DNA of 64,000 bases, taken from assembly GCA_032249695.1 (NCBI GenBank), contig JAVVHE010000006.1, positions 1 to 64,000 on the forward strand, written 5' to 3'. A model generated the notes under the pieces. That model saw nothing but the letters and a program-made list of their open reading frames with translations. It was not told the origin of the DNA and did not search any database. The number at the start of each line of letters is the position of its first letter. Position 1 is the stretch's first letter. Source of the stretch: JAVVHE01 sp032249695 (GTDB lineage: Bacteria; Pseudomonadota; Alphaproteobacteria; Sphingomonadales; Sphingomonadaceae). The translations under genes were made by a program, and so were the position numbers. Shown in pieces: positions 44,162 to 52,770 of this stretch.

Positions 44162-44440
44162 TCAGCGACCGCCGACCGGCTCTGCTCTGCCGCGTTGATA
44201 GTCGCGGACCGGCACGGGCTTCGAGCAGCCGTTTTCGCGTTTCAGCACCGCGAAGAGCGCGGTTGCCTGCGGCTCGTCGGTCAGCGGGTGCGGGCGCGCG
44301 CCACGGGGGCTGGCGGTGTGGGACAGCGCGGATTCCTGGCAGGCCGGGTTGATCTTGGGCGACAGCGGCGCAGGGTGCGGCGCAGCAGTCGCGGCGGTCA
44401 GCGCCGACAGCGCGATGAGGGCAACGGCCATGGCTCGCAT
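44162..44440 (-). CDS. Small secreted protein conserved in sphingomonads
   Basis: A 92-residue protein with a signal peptide (about 1-20, MRAMAVALIALSALTAATAA). The mature part has two cysteines (in PACQES and NGCSKPV) spaced about 39 residues apart, probably a disulphide, and a HPLTDEPQATALFAVLKREN segment that resembles small secreted proteins of unknown function seen in this group. A perfect AGGAGG lies 7 bases before the ATG, which strongly supports the gene. It lies downstream of ctaA on the same strand. Confidence 0.75.
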   Translation of the reverse strand: MRAMAVALIALSALTAATAAPHPAPLSPKINPACQESALSHTASPRGARPHPLTDEPQATALFAVLKRENGCSKPVPVRDYQRGRAEPVGGR

Positions 44441-44611
44441 CGGACGTCCTCCTGGGGGCTGAAGACTACAGGTTCGCGGTGGGCGCGGCCAGACCGGGCC
44501 GGACCGATTGGGACCGGACGGCGCCGTGCGGCGGCGAACGCCGGGCCTCCGCGCCGACGCCAGACGGGCCGCCCGTGCGGACGCCGCTCCGCCCGCGCCG
44601 GCGACAAAACG

Positions 44612-45802
44612 CTAGGCGGCCGCCACCCGCGCGCGGTGCCCGGCCAGCGCCCAATGCGCCAGCGCCACGGTCGCGGCGACGAGCAGCGCCGCGCAGGCCT
44701 GGTGCATCACGCCAAGCGCGACGGGGACGTTGTGGACGAGCGTCAGCACGCCCAGCGCGAACTGCACGATGACCGCAGCCGCCAGCGCGCCTGCACGCCA
44801 CCCCGCGCCAGCCGCGCTCGCGCGCGCTGCGAGCCACAGCGCCGAACCCGCCACGAAGAGCGCCAGCGTGCGGTGGACGAACTGCACCGTCACGGGGTTG
44901 TAGACCGCGTCGGCAAGCCCGCCCAGTGCGCCGATCTCAACCGGCACCAGCCCGCCGCCCATCAGCGGCCAGGTGGTGTAGAGATGCCCCGCGCGCAGCC
45001 CCGCGGTGAACGCGCCGAACAGGATCTGCACGGCCAGCAGCGCGGCGAACGCCAGGCAGGCGCGCGCGAGTGGCGTGGCCTCTCGCGCCCCACGGGCACC
45101 GCCGCCCGCACGCGGGGGCGGGGCAGACGCCGAGCGCCGGGTCGTGTCGCCCACTTGCGCACGCTGGAGCAGGGCACGCCGCGCCAGCGGCCGCCGAGCG
45201 GCAGCGCTGCGCAGATCGAGCGCGGTCCACAGCAACGCTGCCAGCAGCGTCAGCGCGAAGGACAGGTGCAGCGCCAGCCGGATGTGGCTGACATTGACGC
45301 GGCCGCCTTCCAGCCCGCTCATCACCATCCACCAGCCGACCGTCCCCTGCAGCCCGCCCAGCGCGAGCAGCAGCACCAGCCGCCCGGTGAAGCCCTTCGG
45401 AATGCGGCGGGTGACGGCGAACACAATGAGCGGCAGCGCGAAGGTAAGCCCGATGACGCGGCCGAGCAGGCGGTGAAACCATTCCCAGAAGAAGATCCAT
45501 TGATATTCGCCGAGGCTCATGCCGCGGTTCATCAGCTGATATTGCGGAGACTGCCGGTAGAGCGCGAACTGCTGCTCCCACGCGGCGTGGCCGATCGGCG
45601 GCATGGCGCCGGTGAACGGCTCCCACCGCGTGATCGACAGGCCCGATTCGGTCAGCCGCGTGATCCCGCCGACGATCACCATCAGGAACACGAGGCCCGC
45701 AACGCCAAGCAGCCAGTTCGACACCAGCACGGGCGCTGCGCGGCTGCGCGCGGCGGGGCGGGTGCGGATGTCTGCTGCGAGCGTGGCCATGGCGGCGCGC
45801 AT
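44612..45802 (-). CDS. ctaA: Heme A synthase, COX15/CtaA family
   Basis: Oxidises heme O to heme A for cytochrome aa3-type oxidases. It has 396 residues and eight membrane helices. Likely heme-ligand histidines lie in WEWFHR (H110), VSHIRLALHL (H173/H179) and, later, the QFVHRTLAL and GVMHQACA segments. Between helices four and five (about residues 207-246) there is an Arg/Ala/Pro-rich insertion, coded by sequence with a GC-rich palindrome, which is longer than in most relatives. Two in-frame ATGs (45802 and 45790) are possible. No cox structural genes are adjacent. Confidence 0.92.
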   Translation of the reverse strand: MRAAMATLAADIRTRPAARSRAAPVLVSNWLLGVAGLVFLMVIVGGITRLTESGLSITRWEPFTGAMPPIGHAAWEQQFALYRQSPQYQLMNRGMSLGEYQWIFFWEWFHRLLGRVIGLTFALPLIVFAVTRRIPKGFTGRLVLLLALGGLQGTVGWWMVMSGLEGGRVNVSHIRLALHLSFALTLLAALLWTALDLRSAAARRPLARRALLQRAQVGDTTRRSASAPPPRAGGGARGAREATPLARACLAFAALLAVQILFGAFTAGLRAGHLYTTWPLMGGGLVPVEIGALGGLADAVYNPVTVQFVHRTLALFVAGSALWLAARASAAGAGWRAGALAAAVIVQFALGVLTLVHNVPVALGVMHQACAALLVAATVALAHWALAGHRARVAAA

Positions 45803-46059
45803 TTAGGCCGCGTGCGACTGCGCTGCCAGACGCAGCGGGGCCGCAGGGCGATCCGCGGCCGCCGGGCCGGCGGGGCTTCACTTCCGCCCATGCCGAGGGA
45901 GTGGGGAGACGGCAGCCGACTGCGAGCGGCACGATGCGGATCCGCGTCCGGGCGCCGGATCCGGGGGGGTCGTGCCCGCCCGGCTCGGGGACGCGGCGCT
46001 GGCGGTGGGAGCGCGGCGGATCGCTGCGCCGGGAGTTTCGGTGCAGCTCGGATTGCGGC

Positions 46060-46076
46060 AGGTGATATTATCACCT
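46060..46076. promoter_or_regulatory. Palindromic operator, probable Zur box
   Basis: AGGTGATATTATCACCT is a perfect palindrome with 8-bp arms and one central base, in an otherwise GC-rich region. It ends 12 bases before the proposed start of the merC-like gene that is followed by a Zur-type regulator. The TATTAT within it can serve as a -10 element. The arrangement fits autoregulation by Zur, whose known operators are AT-rich palindromes of this kind. Confidence 0.6.
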
Positions 46077-46088
46077 AAGTTTGGCCGC

Positions 46089-46448
46089 GTGCAGTCAGCC
46101 CTCGATCGCCTCGCAGCCGGACTGTCGGCGCTGTGCGTCGTGCACTGCCTTGTCGGTGTCGCTGCGATCGCTGCGCTCGCCCCGCTCGCGCCGATGCTGG
46201 GCCACCGGGTGCATCTGATCGGCTTCGCGGTCGCGATGCCGCTCGCTGCACTGGCGCTGGCTCGCGGCTATCGCGGGCATGGGCGTCGCGGCCCGCTGGC
46301 GCTGGGCGCGGCTGGGCTGACGCTGATGGCGCTGGGGCTGGCGCTGGGCCATGCCGACCCGGCCGAGTTCGCGCTGACGGCGAGCGGCGCCGGTGCGCTC
46401 GCAACCGCGCATGTGCTCAACCTGCGCTGGGCATCGCGCGCGCACTGA
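46089..46448 (+). CDS. MerC-like membrane protein
   Basis: A 119-residue protein with four hydrophobic segments (about 8-28, 42-58, 68-86, 92-112). The cysteine pair in the first helix (ALCVVHC, C16 and C20) and the length fit the MerC family of small metal-ion transport proteins. No ATG lies in frame; GTG at 46089 directly follows the palindrome, so the message may have a very short leader. It precedes the Zur-type gene by 40 bases. A role in zinc or other metal handling under Zur control is inference; mercury transport is less likely without mer genes. Confidence 0.75.
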   Translation: MQSALDRLAAGLSALCVVHCLVGVAAIAALAPLAPMLGHRVHLIGFAVAMPLAALALARGYRGHGRRGPLALGAAGLTLMALGLALGHADPAEFALTASGAGALATAHVLNLRWASRAH

Positions 46449-46488
46449 CCCGTTGCGCGCAGGCGCCGCGCCGCACAGATATCCACCG

Positions 46489-46953
46489 ATGCAGGATCGC
46501 TATGGCCACACGCTTGCAGGCGAGGCGCTGGAGCAGTCCGCGCAGCGCGTGCTGGAAGCCGCGGGCGAGCAGTGGACGCCGCTGAGGCGCGCGGTGTTCG
46601 CAGTGCTTGCCGCCGAGCCGCGCCCGGCCAGCGCCTACGACATCGCCGACTTGGTCGGCCGAGCCGAGGGGCGCCGCATCGCGGCGAACAGCATTTACCG
46701 CATCCTCGATCTGTTCGTGGCCGAAAACCTCGCCCGGCGCGTCGAGAGCCGCAACGCGTATCTTGTCAACAACCACCCCGGCTGCCGCCACGATTGCATC
46801 TTCCTTGTCTGCGACGGGTGCGGAGACACGCGGCATCTGGACGACGACAGTCTGGGAAACGCGCTGCGCCGCGCGGCGCAGACATCGGGATTTGCGCCGA
46901 CGCGGCCGGTCATCGAAGTGCGCGGGCAATGCGCGTCGTGCGCTTCGGCCTAA
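46489..46953 (+). CDS. zur: Fur-family regulator, Zur-like
   Basis: A 154-residue Fur-type repressor: N-terminal winged helix (about 15-85, with PASAYDIADL and NSIYRILDLF) and C-terminal dimerisation domain. The metal residues are C99, H101 and C103 and the structural zinc pairs C108/C111 and C148/C151 (both CxxC). This set and the NHPGCRHDC motif are characteristic of Zur rather than Fur. It likely represses zinc-uptake genes and the merC-like/zur operon itself. The ATG start fits the family length. Confidence 0.88.
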   Translation: MQDRYGHTLAGEALEQSAQRVLEAAGEQWTPLRRAVFAVLAAEPRPASAYDIADLVGRAEGRRIAANSIYRILDLFVAENLARRVESRNAYLVNNHPGCRHDCIFLVCDGCGDTRHLDDDSLGNALRRAAQTSGFAPTRPVIEVRGQCASCASA

Positions 46954-47063
46954 GGGCTGCGGGCGTGCTGTGTCCTCACCGCAACGCGGCATTCATCGAC
47001 AACCCACCCGCCAGCCGCTAGGCTCGTGACCTTCAATCCGCTTTCTTCGACCGGGATTTCCGC

Positions 47064-48977
47064 GTGACGCCAGCCACTCCGCTTCTCGATACGGTTCGTA
47101 TACCCGCCGATCTCCGGAAGCTCCGCCCCGATCAGCTGCGCCAGCTGTCGGACGAGCTGCGGCAGGAGCTGATCTCGGCCGTCAGCGTGACGGGCGGGCA
47201 TTTCGGTGCGTCGCTGGGCGTCGTCGAGCTGACGGTTGCGGTCCACTATGTGTTCAACACGCCCGACGACAAGCTGATCTGGGACGTCGGCCATCAGGCC
47301 TATCCGCACAAGATCCTGACCGGACGCCGCGACCGCATCCGGACGATCCGCAGCGGCGGGGGCCTGAGCGGCTTCACGCGCCGCAGCGAGAGCGAATATG
47401 ATCCGTTCGGCGCGGCGCACAGCTCCACCTCGATCTCGGCGGGCATCGGCTTTGCGGTTGCAAACAAGATGCAGCGCCAGCCCGGCAAGGCGATCGCGGT
47501 CATCGGCGACGGCGCGATGAGCGCGGGCATGGCGTACGAAGCCATGAACAACGCGCAGGAGGCGGGCAACCGGCTGGTCGTCATCCTGAACGACAACGAT
47601 ATGTCGATCGCGCCGCCGGTCGGCGGCCTGTCGAACTATCTGGCGCGGCTGCTGTCATCGAACAGCTTCCTGTCGCTCCGGCGCGAGGGCAAGTCGATCG
47701 CCAAGCACCTGCCGCGCCGCCTGCAGATCGCAGCCAAGCGCGCCGAGGAATATGCGCGCGGACTGGTGACCGGCGGCACGCTGTTCGAGGAGCTGGGCTT
47801 CTATTATGTCGGCCCTGTCGACGGCCATAATATCGAGGATCTGGTGACAATCCTTGAAAACGTGCGCGACGCCGAGGACGGACCGATCCTTGTGCACGCG
47901 ATCACCAAGAAGGGCCACGGCTACGCTCCCGCCGAAGCGACGGCGGACAAGTATCACGCGGTCGCGAAGTTCGACGTGGTGACCGGCGCGCAGCACAAGT
48001 CCAAGCCCGCCGCTCCGAGCTATACCGGCGTCTTCGCCGAAGCGCTGATCGCCGAGGCGCGGCGCGACGACCGGATCGTCGCGATCACCGCCGCGATGCC
48101 CAGCGGCACCGGCCTCGACAAGTTCGGCCAGGCCTTCCCCGACCGCATGTTTGATGTCGGCATCGCCGAGCAGCATGCGGTGACGTTTGCTGCCGGCCTC
48201 GCGGCCCAGGGCATGCGGCCGTTCGCGACGATCTATTCCACCTTCCTGCAGCGCGCCTACGACCAGGTGGTGCACGATGTGTGCATCCAGAACCTGCCGG
48301 TGCGCTTTGCGATCGACCGAGCGGGGCTGGTCGGTGCCGACGGCGCGACGCACGCTGGTTCGTTCGATGTCGCCTATCTGGCGACGCTGCCCAACATGGT
48401 GGTGATGGCCGCCGCCGACGAGGCGGAGCTGGTCCATATGGTCCACACCGCCGCGATGCACGACGCAGGCCCGATCGCGGTGCGCTATCCGCGCGGCGAG
48501 GGCGTGGGCGTCGCGATCCCCGCCGAGCCGCAGCTGCTGGAGATCGGCAAGGGCCGCATTGTCCGCGAGGGCAAGACGGTCGCGATCCTGTCGCTCGGAG
48601 CGCGGCTGGCCGAGGCTCTGGCTGCAGCCGAGGAGCTTCAGCGTCACGGCCTGTCGACGACGGTCGCCGACATGCGCTTCGCCAAGCCGATCGACATGGC
48701 GCTGGTCCGCCGCCTCGCAGCCACGCACGAGGTGCTGGTGACGGTGGAAGAGGGCGCGATCGGCGGCTTCGGCAGCCACGTGCTGACCTTCGCCTCGGAC
48801 GAGGGGCTGCTCGACCAGGGCCTGAAGGTCCGCACGCTGCGCCTGCCCGACGTGTTCCAGGAGCATGACAGCCCCGCGAGGCAGTACGCGACCGCCGGGC
48901 TGGACGCAGCGGGCATCGTCCGCACCGCGCTCACCGCCCTGCAGCGCAACGACCTGGAGATCGCGGCGACGGCTTGA
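47064..48977 (+). CDS. dxs: 1-deoxy-D-xylulose-5-phosphate synthase
   Basis: Condenses pyruvate and glyceraldehyde 3-phosphate in the first step of the MEP isoprenoid pathway, using thiamine diphosphate. It has 637 residues with the DVGHQAYPHKILTGRRD motif, the ThDP-binding GDGAMSAG (148-155) with NDND (176-179), DVGIAEQHAVTFAAGLA and the C-terminal transketolase domain. The GTG start is used. It stands alone between zur and the TauE gene. Confidence 0.97.
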   Translation: MTPATPLLDTVRIPADLRKLRPDQLRQLSDELRQELISAVSVTGGHFGASLGVVELTVAVHYVFNTPDDKLIWDVGHQAYPHKILTGRRDRIRTIRSGGGLSGFTRRSESEYDPFGAAHSSTSISAGIGFAVANKMQRQPGKAIAVIGDGAMSAGMAYEAMNNAQEAGNRLVVILNDNDMSIAPPVGGLSNYLARLLSSNSFLSLRREGKSIAKHLPRRLQIAAKRAEEYARGLVTGGTLFEELGFYYVGPVDGHNIEDLVTILENVRDAEDGPILVHAITKKGHGYAPAEATADKYHAVAKFDVVTGAQHKSKPAAPSYTGVFAEALIAEARRDDRIVAITAAMPSGTGLDKFGQAFPDRMFDVGIAEQHAVTFAAGLAAQGMRPFATIYSTFLQRAYDQVVHDVCIQNLPVRFAIDRAGLVGADGATHAGSFDVAYLATLPNMVVMAAADEAELVHMVHTAAMHDAGPIAVRYPRGEGVGVAIPAEPQLLEIGKGRIVREGKTVAILSLGARLAEALAAAEELQRHGLSTTVADMRFAKPIDMALVRRLAATHEVLVTVEEGAIGGFGSHVLTFASDEGLLDQGLKVRTLRLPDVFQEHDSPARQYATAGLDAAGIVRTALTALQRNDLEIAATA

Positions 48978-49127
48978 GCCGGCTCTGGGACCGGAGCTGC
49001 CGCCGCTCCACTGCCGGCCGCCGTAGCTACGGTCGACGCGTCAAATCGCTCGCCACCGGCAACGCGTTCCTCACGGCGGCAGCCGCCACGCTGGCGCCCT
49101 CCGCGCCACGGGCCTAAACCATCCCGC

Positions 49128-50060
49128 GTGGACATCTACCTCCCCATCGCGGGCATGAGCGTCAATGCGCTCGTCATGGTGCTGGCGGGCGCGGGGGTGG
49201 GGTTTCTGTCGGGCCTGTTCGGCGTGGGCGGCGGCTTTCTGCTGACCCCGTTCCTGATTTTCTATGGCGTGCCGCCCGCGGTCGCGGTCGCAAGCTCGGC
49301 GCCGCAGATCACCGGCTCCAGCGTTTCGGCCGTGCTCGCCCACGCGCGGCGCGGCGGGGTCGATTACAAGATGGGGATGGCGCTGGTGGTCGGCGGCTTC
49401 ATCGGCTCGGCGCTGGGTGCGCGGCTGTTCCGCTGGCTGCAGCAATTGGGCCAGATCGATCTTGCCATCCAGATCGTCTACGTGCTGCTGCTGGGCACGA
49501 TCGGCACGCTGATGGCGCGCGACAGCCTGCGCACGCTGCGTCAGGCGCGAGCGACGACGGACAAGCCCCGCCCGCTGCGTCGAGCGCACCGGCATATCGG
49601 CGTGATCGCTGGTCTGCCCATGCGCATGAAGTTCCCCGCTTCGGGCCTCTATCTCTCGCCGCTCGCGCCGATCATCCTCGGCGCGCTGGTGGGCGTGCTG
49701 ACGGTCATCATGGGCGTCGGCGGCGGCTTCGTGCTGGTGCCCGCGATGGTCTATCTGCTGGGCATGTCGGCGGGAGTCGTCGTCGGCACGTCGCTGTTGC
49801 AGATCGTGTTCGTGACCGCGGTGACGACGCTGTTCCACGCGGTGCAGAGCGGCACCGTCGACATCGTGCTCGCCGCGCTGCTGCTGCTCGGCGGAGTCGT
49901 CGGCGCGCAATATGGCGCGCGCGCGGCGCGCAAGCTGCCGGCCGAAAAACTGCGGCTCGGCCTCGCGGTCGTGCTGCTCGCCTTCGCGACGCGGCTGGTG
50001 CTGCAACTCACCTACCGCCCCGGCGAGCTGTTCTCGGTCAGCATCGACGAGGGCGCGTGA
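49128..50060 (+). CDS. TauE/SafE family sulfite/anion exporter
   Basis: A 310-residue membrane protein with about eight helices in two repeats. The repeated glycine-rich signature appears as GFLSGLFGVGGGFLLTPFL near the start and VLTVIMGVGGGFVLVPAMV in the second half. TauE/SafE proteins export sulfite, sulfoacetate or related anions. It is coupled to a TIGR02186 protein by a GTGA overlap, an arrangement common in alphaproteobacteria, whose cargo is not established. Confidence 0.92.
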   Translation: MDIYLPIAGMSVNALVMVLAGAGVGFLSGLFGVGGGFLLTPFLIFYGVPPAVAVASSAPQITGSSVSAVLAHARRGGVDYKMGMALVVGGFIGSALGARLFRWLQQLGQIDLAIQIVYVLLLGTIGTLMARDSLRTLRQARATTDKPRPLRRAHRHIGVIAGLPMRMKFPASGLYLSPLAPIILGALVGVLTVIMGVGGGFVLVPAMVYLLGMSAGVVVGTSLLQIVFVTAVTTLFHAVQSGTVDIVLAALLLLGGVVGAQYGARAARKLPAEKLRLGLAVVLLAFATRLVLQLTYRPGELFSVSIDEGA

Positions 50061-50824
50061 GGGGACGCGCGGCGCTTGCCGCAGCGTGCGTCGTCACCTC
50101 GCCAGCGCTCGCTGCACCCGGCCCACGCCTCTACGCCGATCTCAGCGCACCCAAGATCGAGATCAGCTACGGTTACGCGGGCGCGCGCCTGCTGGTCTAT
50201 GGCGCGGTGCAGTATCCCGGCGGCAAGCTGCCCGGGGAGAGCCCGAAGATCGCGATCGTCGCGCGCGGGCCCGATCAGCAGGTCACCGTTCGCCGCAAGG
50301 AGCGCGTTGCGGGCGTGTGGGTCAACACGCTGTCCGAGCAGTTCGCAACGGCGCCGAGTTTCTATGCGATCGCGACCACCGCCCCGCTGACGGACCTCGT
50401 CGATGCGCGCACCGCGGCGGTGTGGGAATTGGGGCTGGGCTTCATCCAGTATTCGCCCTTCGGCTCCGACGATCCGGCAGCGGCCGGCATCTTCCAGCGC
50501 GGGCTGATCGATCTGCGCCGCTCGCAGGGCCTGTATCGCGAGGACATCGGCGCGGTGCGCGTCACCGACGACATCATCTACCGAGCCGATCTGTTCGTGC
50601 CGCCGTCGGCGCCCGTCGGCGACTATGACGTGACGGTCTATCTCATCCGCGACGGCAAGGTCGTCTCGACCATCGCGCGCAAGCTGAGCGTGGAAAAGAC
50701 GGGTTTCGAGGCGCGCGTCAGCGATTTCGCCGAGCGCGATGCACTGCTCTACGGGCTGGCAACCGTTGCGCTCGCGGCTGCGGCGGGCTGGATCGCCAGC
50801 CTGATCGTGGGCCGCCGCGGCTAG
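50057..50824 (+). CDS. TIGR02186 family exported protein
   Basis: A 255-residue protein with a signal peptide (about 1-19), a periplasmic beta-rich domain (IEISYGYAGARLLVYGAV, then VTVRRKERVAGVWVNT, GIFQRGLIDLRRSQGLY) and a C-terminal membrane helix (about 230-252). It matches the TIGR02186 family of unknown function that always accompanies a TauE/SafE gene. It starts within the TauE stop. It probably modulates or completes the exporter on the periplasmic side. Confidence 0.88.
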   Translation: MRGRAALAAACVVTSPALAAPGPRLYADLSAPKIEISYGYAGARLLVYGAVQYPGGKLPGESPKIAIVARGPDQQVTVRRKERVAGVWVNTLSEQFATAPSFYAIATTAPLTDLVDARTAAVWELGLGFIQYSPFGSDDPAAAGIFQRGLIDLRRSQGLYREDIGAVRVTDDIIYRADLFVPPSAPVGDYDVTVYLIRDGKVVSTIARKLSVEKTGFEARVSDFAERDALLYGLATVALAAAAGWIASLIVGRRG

Positions 50825-50848
50825 GCCGGGCGGCCCGATCGACAGTCG

Positions 50849-51043
50849 TTATGCGGGCTTGGCGCCGGGCGTGCCGCATTTGGCGAACTTGCCCTTGGCG
50901 TCCTTGCACCGCTTGGCCGGAGCGGCGGCCGCGGGCGGGCATTTGACATACTTGCCCTTGGCGTCGCGGCATGGCGCGGCCCCGGCGGACATGGGCGCGA
51001 CGAGCGCGAGCGCGAGTGCAGCGAGGATCGTACGGCTCATCAT
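50849..51043 (-). CDS. Small secreted protein with two Cys-KGK-Cys repeats
   Basis: A 64-residue protein with a signal peptide (about 1-22) and two copies of an 11-residue motif: CRDAKGKYVKC (25-35) and CKDAKGKFAKC (46-56), separated by an Ala/Pro linker. The paired cysteines suggest two small disulphide loops or metal sites. GGGAG lies 7 bases before the first ATG. It is convergent with the TIGR02186 gene. The function is unknown; similar peptides occur in sphingomonads. Confidence 0.7.
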   Translation of the reverse strand: MMSRTILAALALALVAPMSAGAAPCRDAKGKYVKCPPAAAAPAKRCKDAKGKFAKCGTPGAKPA

Positions 51044-51108
51044 CAATCGGCTCCCGCGTAAGGTGAGCGGTAAACTGCCACACCAGCCAGGATACGCAAG
51101 CTTACGAC

Positions 51109-51846
51109 TTAGTAACGCGCTTCGACGAAATAGAGCCCGTCGGGCGGTGCATTGATCCCCAATGCTGCCCGGTCGCGCGCATGGAGCGCGCCCGCCAGGT
51201 CGGCCGCGGTCCAAGCGCCGCTGCCGACAAGCTTCAGGCACCCCGTCATCGATCGGACCTGATGATGCAGGAAGCTGCGCGCCGACGCATGGATCAGCAC
51301 CTCCTCGCCGACACGCTCGACGTCCAGACGGTCCAGCGTCTTCAAGGGAGTGTCAGCCTGGCACTGCACGCTTCGGAAGGTCGTGAAATCGTGGCGGCCG
51401 ACGAGCAGCCGCGCCGCTTCGTGCATCGCCGCCGCATCGAGTGGGTTCGGCACGCGCCACGCCAGCCCGGCTCCATAGGTCAGCGGCGCGCGGCGATTGA
51501 CGATCCGGTAGACGTACGAGCGTCCCTTGCAGCTGAAGCGTGCGTGAAAATCCTGATCGGCCGGGTCGCAGCGCAACACCGCCACGGGGTGCGGCCGCAG
51601 CCGCGCATTGAGCGCCTCGCCCAGCCGGAAGGCGGTGATCGGCTTGATGACATCGACATGCGCGGTCATCGCGCGCGCGTGAACGCCTGCATCGGTCCGC
51701 CCCGCTGCGTGCACCGACGCCGCCTCGCCCGTCACACAAGCCAGCGCGTCCTCGATCGCGCCCTGCACGCTCGGCCCGTGCTCCTGACGCTGCCAGCCCA
51801 TGAACGGGCGACCGTCATATTCGATTGTGAGCCGGAAACGCTGCAC
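51109..51846 (-). CDS. truA: tRNA pseudouridine(38-40) synthase
   Basis: Forms pseudouridine at positions 38-40 in the anticodon stem of tRNAs. It has 245 residues with the family start RFRLTIEYDGRPFMGWQRQ and catalytic D52 in AGRTDAGVHA, followed by SFLHHQVRSMTGCL. It lies 6 bases after fmt on the same strand, so fmt and truA are probably cotranscribed. Confidence 0.96.
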   Translation of the reverse strand: MQRFRLTIEYDGRPFMGWQRQEHGPSVQGAIEDALACVTGEAASVHAAGRTDAGVHARAMTAHVDVIKPITAFRLGEALNARLRPHPVAVLRCDPADQDFHARFSCKGRSYVYRIVNRRAPLTYGAGLAWRVPNPLDAAAMHEAARLLVGRHDFTTFRSVQCQADTPLKTLDRLDVERVGEEVLIHASARSFLHHQVRSMTGCLKLVGSGAWTAADLAGALHARDRAALGINAPPDGLYFVEARY

Positions 51847-51852
51847 TGCGCG

Positions 51853-52761
51853 TCAGGGGTCGACGCGCGTGCCGGCGGGCACCGGCCAGCCGCGCAGCAG
51901 CTCTGCGGTTCGCATCGCGCGCCCGCCGGGCCGCTGCACCAGCGTCGGCCGCAGCACGCCCGCTCCGCACGCGATGCCCAGCGCATCGTCGATCGTCACA
52001 CCCGCCTCGCCCGTTCCATCTTCGACGCGAGCGGCGAGCAGCTTCAGCCGCTCCCCGCGAACCGGCACCCACGCGCCCGGCAACGGGTTGAAGGCGCGCA
52101 CCGCGCGTTCAAGCTCGATCGCGGGGCGCGCTGGATCGAGCCGCGCCTCGGCCTTGTCGATCTTCTCCGCGTAGGTGACGCCGTCGCCGGGCTGCGGCCG
52201 CGGAGCGAGCTCGGTCAGCCGCGCGAGCGTCTCCACCATCAGCCGCCCGCCCATCTCGCCCAGTTCGGCGGTCAGCTCGCCCGCGGTCTTGCCCGCGACG
52301 GGGGTGGCCCCGCGCAGATAGATCGGCCCGGTATCCAGCCCGCGCTCCATCGCCATGATCGTCACGCCCGTCTCGGCATCCCCCGCCAGGATCGCGCGCT
52401 GGATCGGCGCCGCCCCGCGCCAGCGCGGCAGCAGCGAGGCATGGACATTGAGGCAGCCGTGGCGCGGCGCATCGAGCACGGCGCCGGGCAGGATCAGCCC
52501 GTAGGCCGCAACCACCCCCGCATCGATGCCGAGCGCCGCCCACTCCGCACGCACCTCGGGCGGCTTGAACGACGGCGGCGTGCGCACGGGGAGCCCCAGC
52601 GCTTCGGCGGCGAGCTGGACGGGGCTCGGCTGCTCGCGCTTGCCGCGGTCGGCGGGGCGCGGCGGCTGGGTATAGACCGCGGCGATGTCATGCCCCGCCG
52701 CCGCCAGCGCGCGCAGCGTCGGCACCGCGAAGGCGGGCGTGCCCATGAACGCCAGGCGCAT
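51853..52761 (-). CDS. fmt: Methionyl-tRNA formyltransferase
   Basis: Formylates initiator methionyl-tRNA with 10-formyltetrahydrofolate. It has 302 residues; the catalytic set corresponds to N105, H107 and D143 in the NVHASLLPRWRG and GLDTGPIY segments. The N-terminal MGTPAFAVPTLRAL and the C-terminal OB-fold domain are present. It precedes truA; def, its usual partner, is about 2 kb away on the opposite strand. Confidence 0.96.
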   Translation of the reverse strand: MRLAFMGTPAFAVPTLRALAAAGHDIAAVYTQPPRPADRGKREQPSPVQLAAEALGLPVRTPPSFKPPEVRAEWAALGIDAGVVAAYGLILPGAVLDAPRHGCLNVHASLLPRWRGAAPIQRAILAGDAETGVTIMAMERGLDTGPIYLRGATPVAGKTAGELTAELGEMGGRLMVETLARLTELAPRPQPGDGVTYAEKIDKAEARLDPARPAIELERAVRAFNPLPGAWVPVRGERLKLLAARVEDGTGEAGVTIDDALGIACGAGVLRPTLVQRPGGRAMRTAELLRGWPVPAGTRVDP

Positions 52762-52770
52762 CGCGCGGGC

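Noticed and set aside
43895..46078. Open frame of about 727 codons antisense to ctaA
   Set aside because: Composition is Arg/Gly/Ala-rich and it overlaps ctaA and the small secreted protein gene, both with better support.
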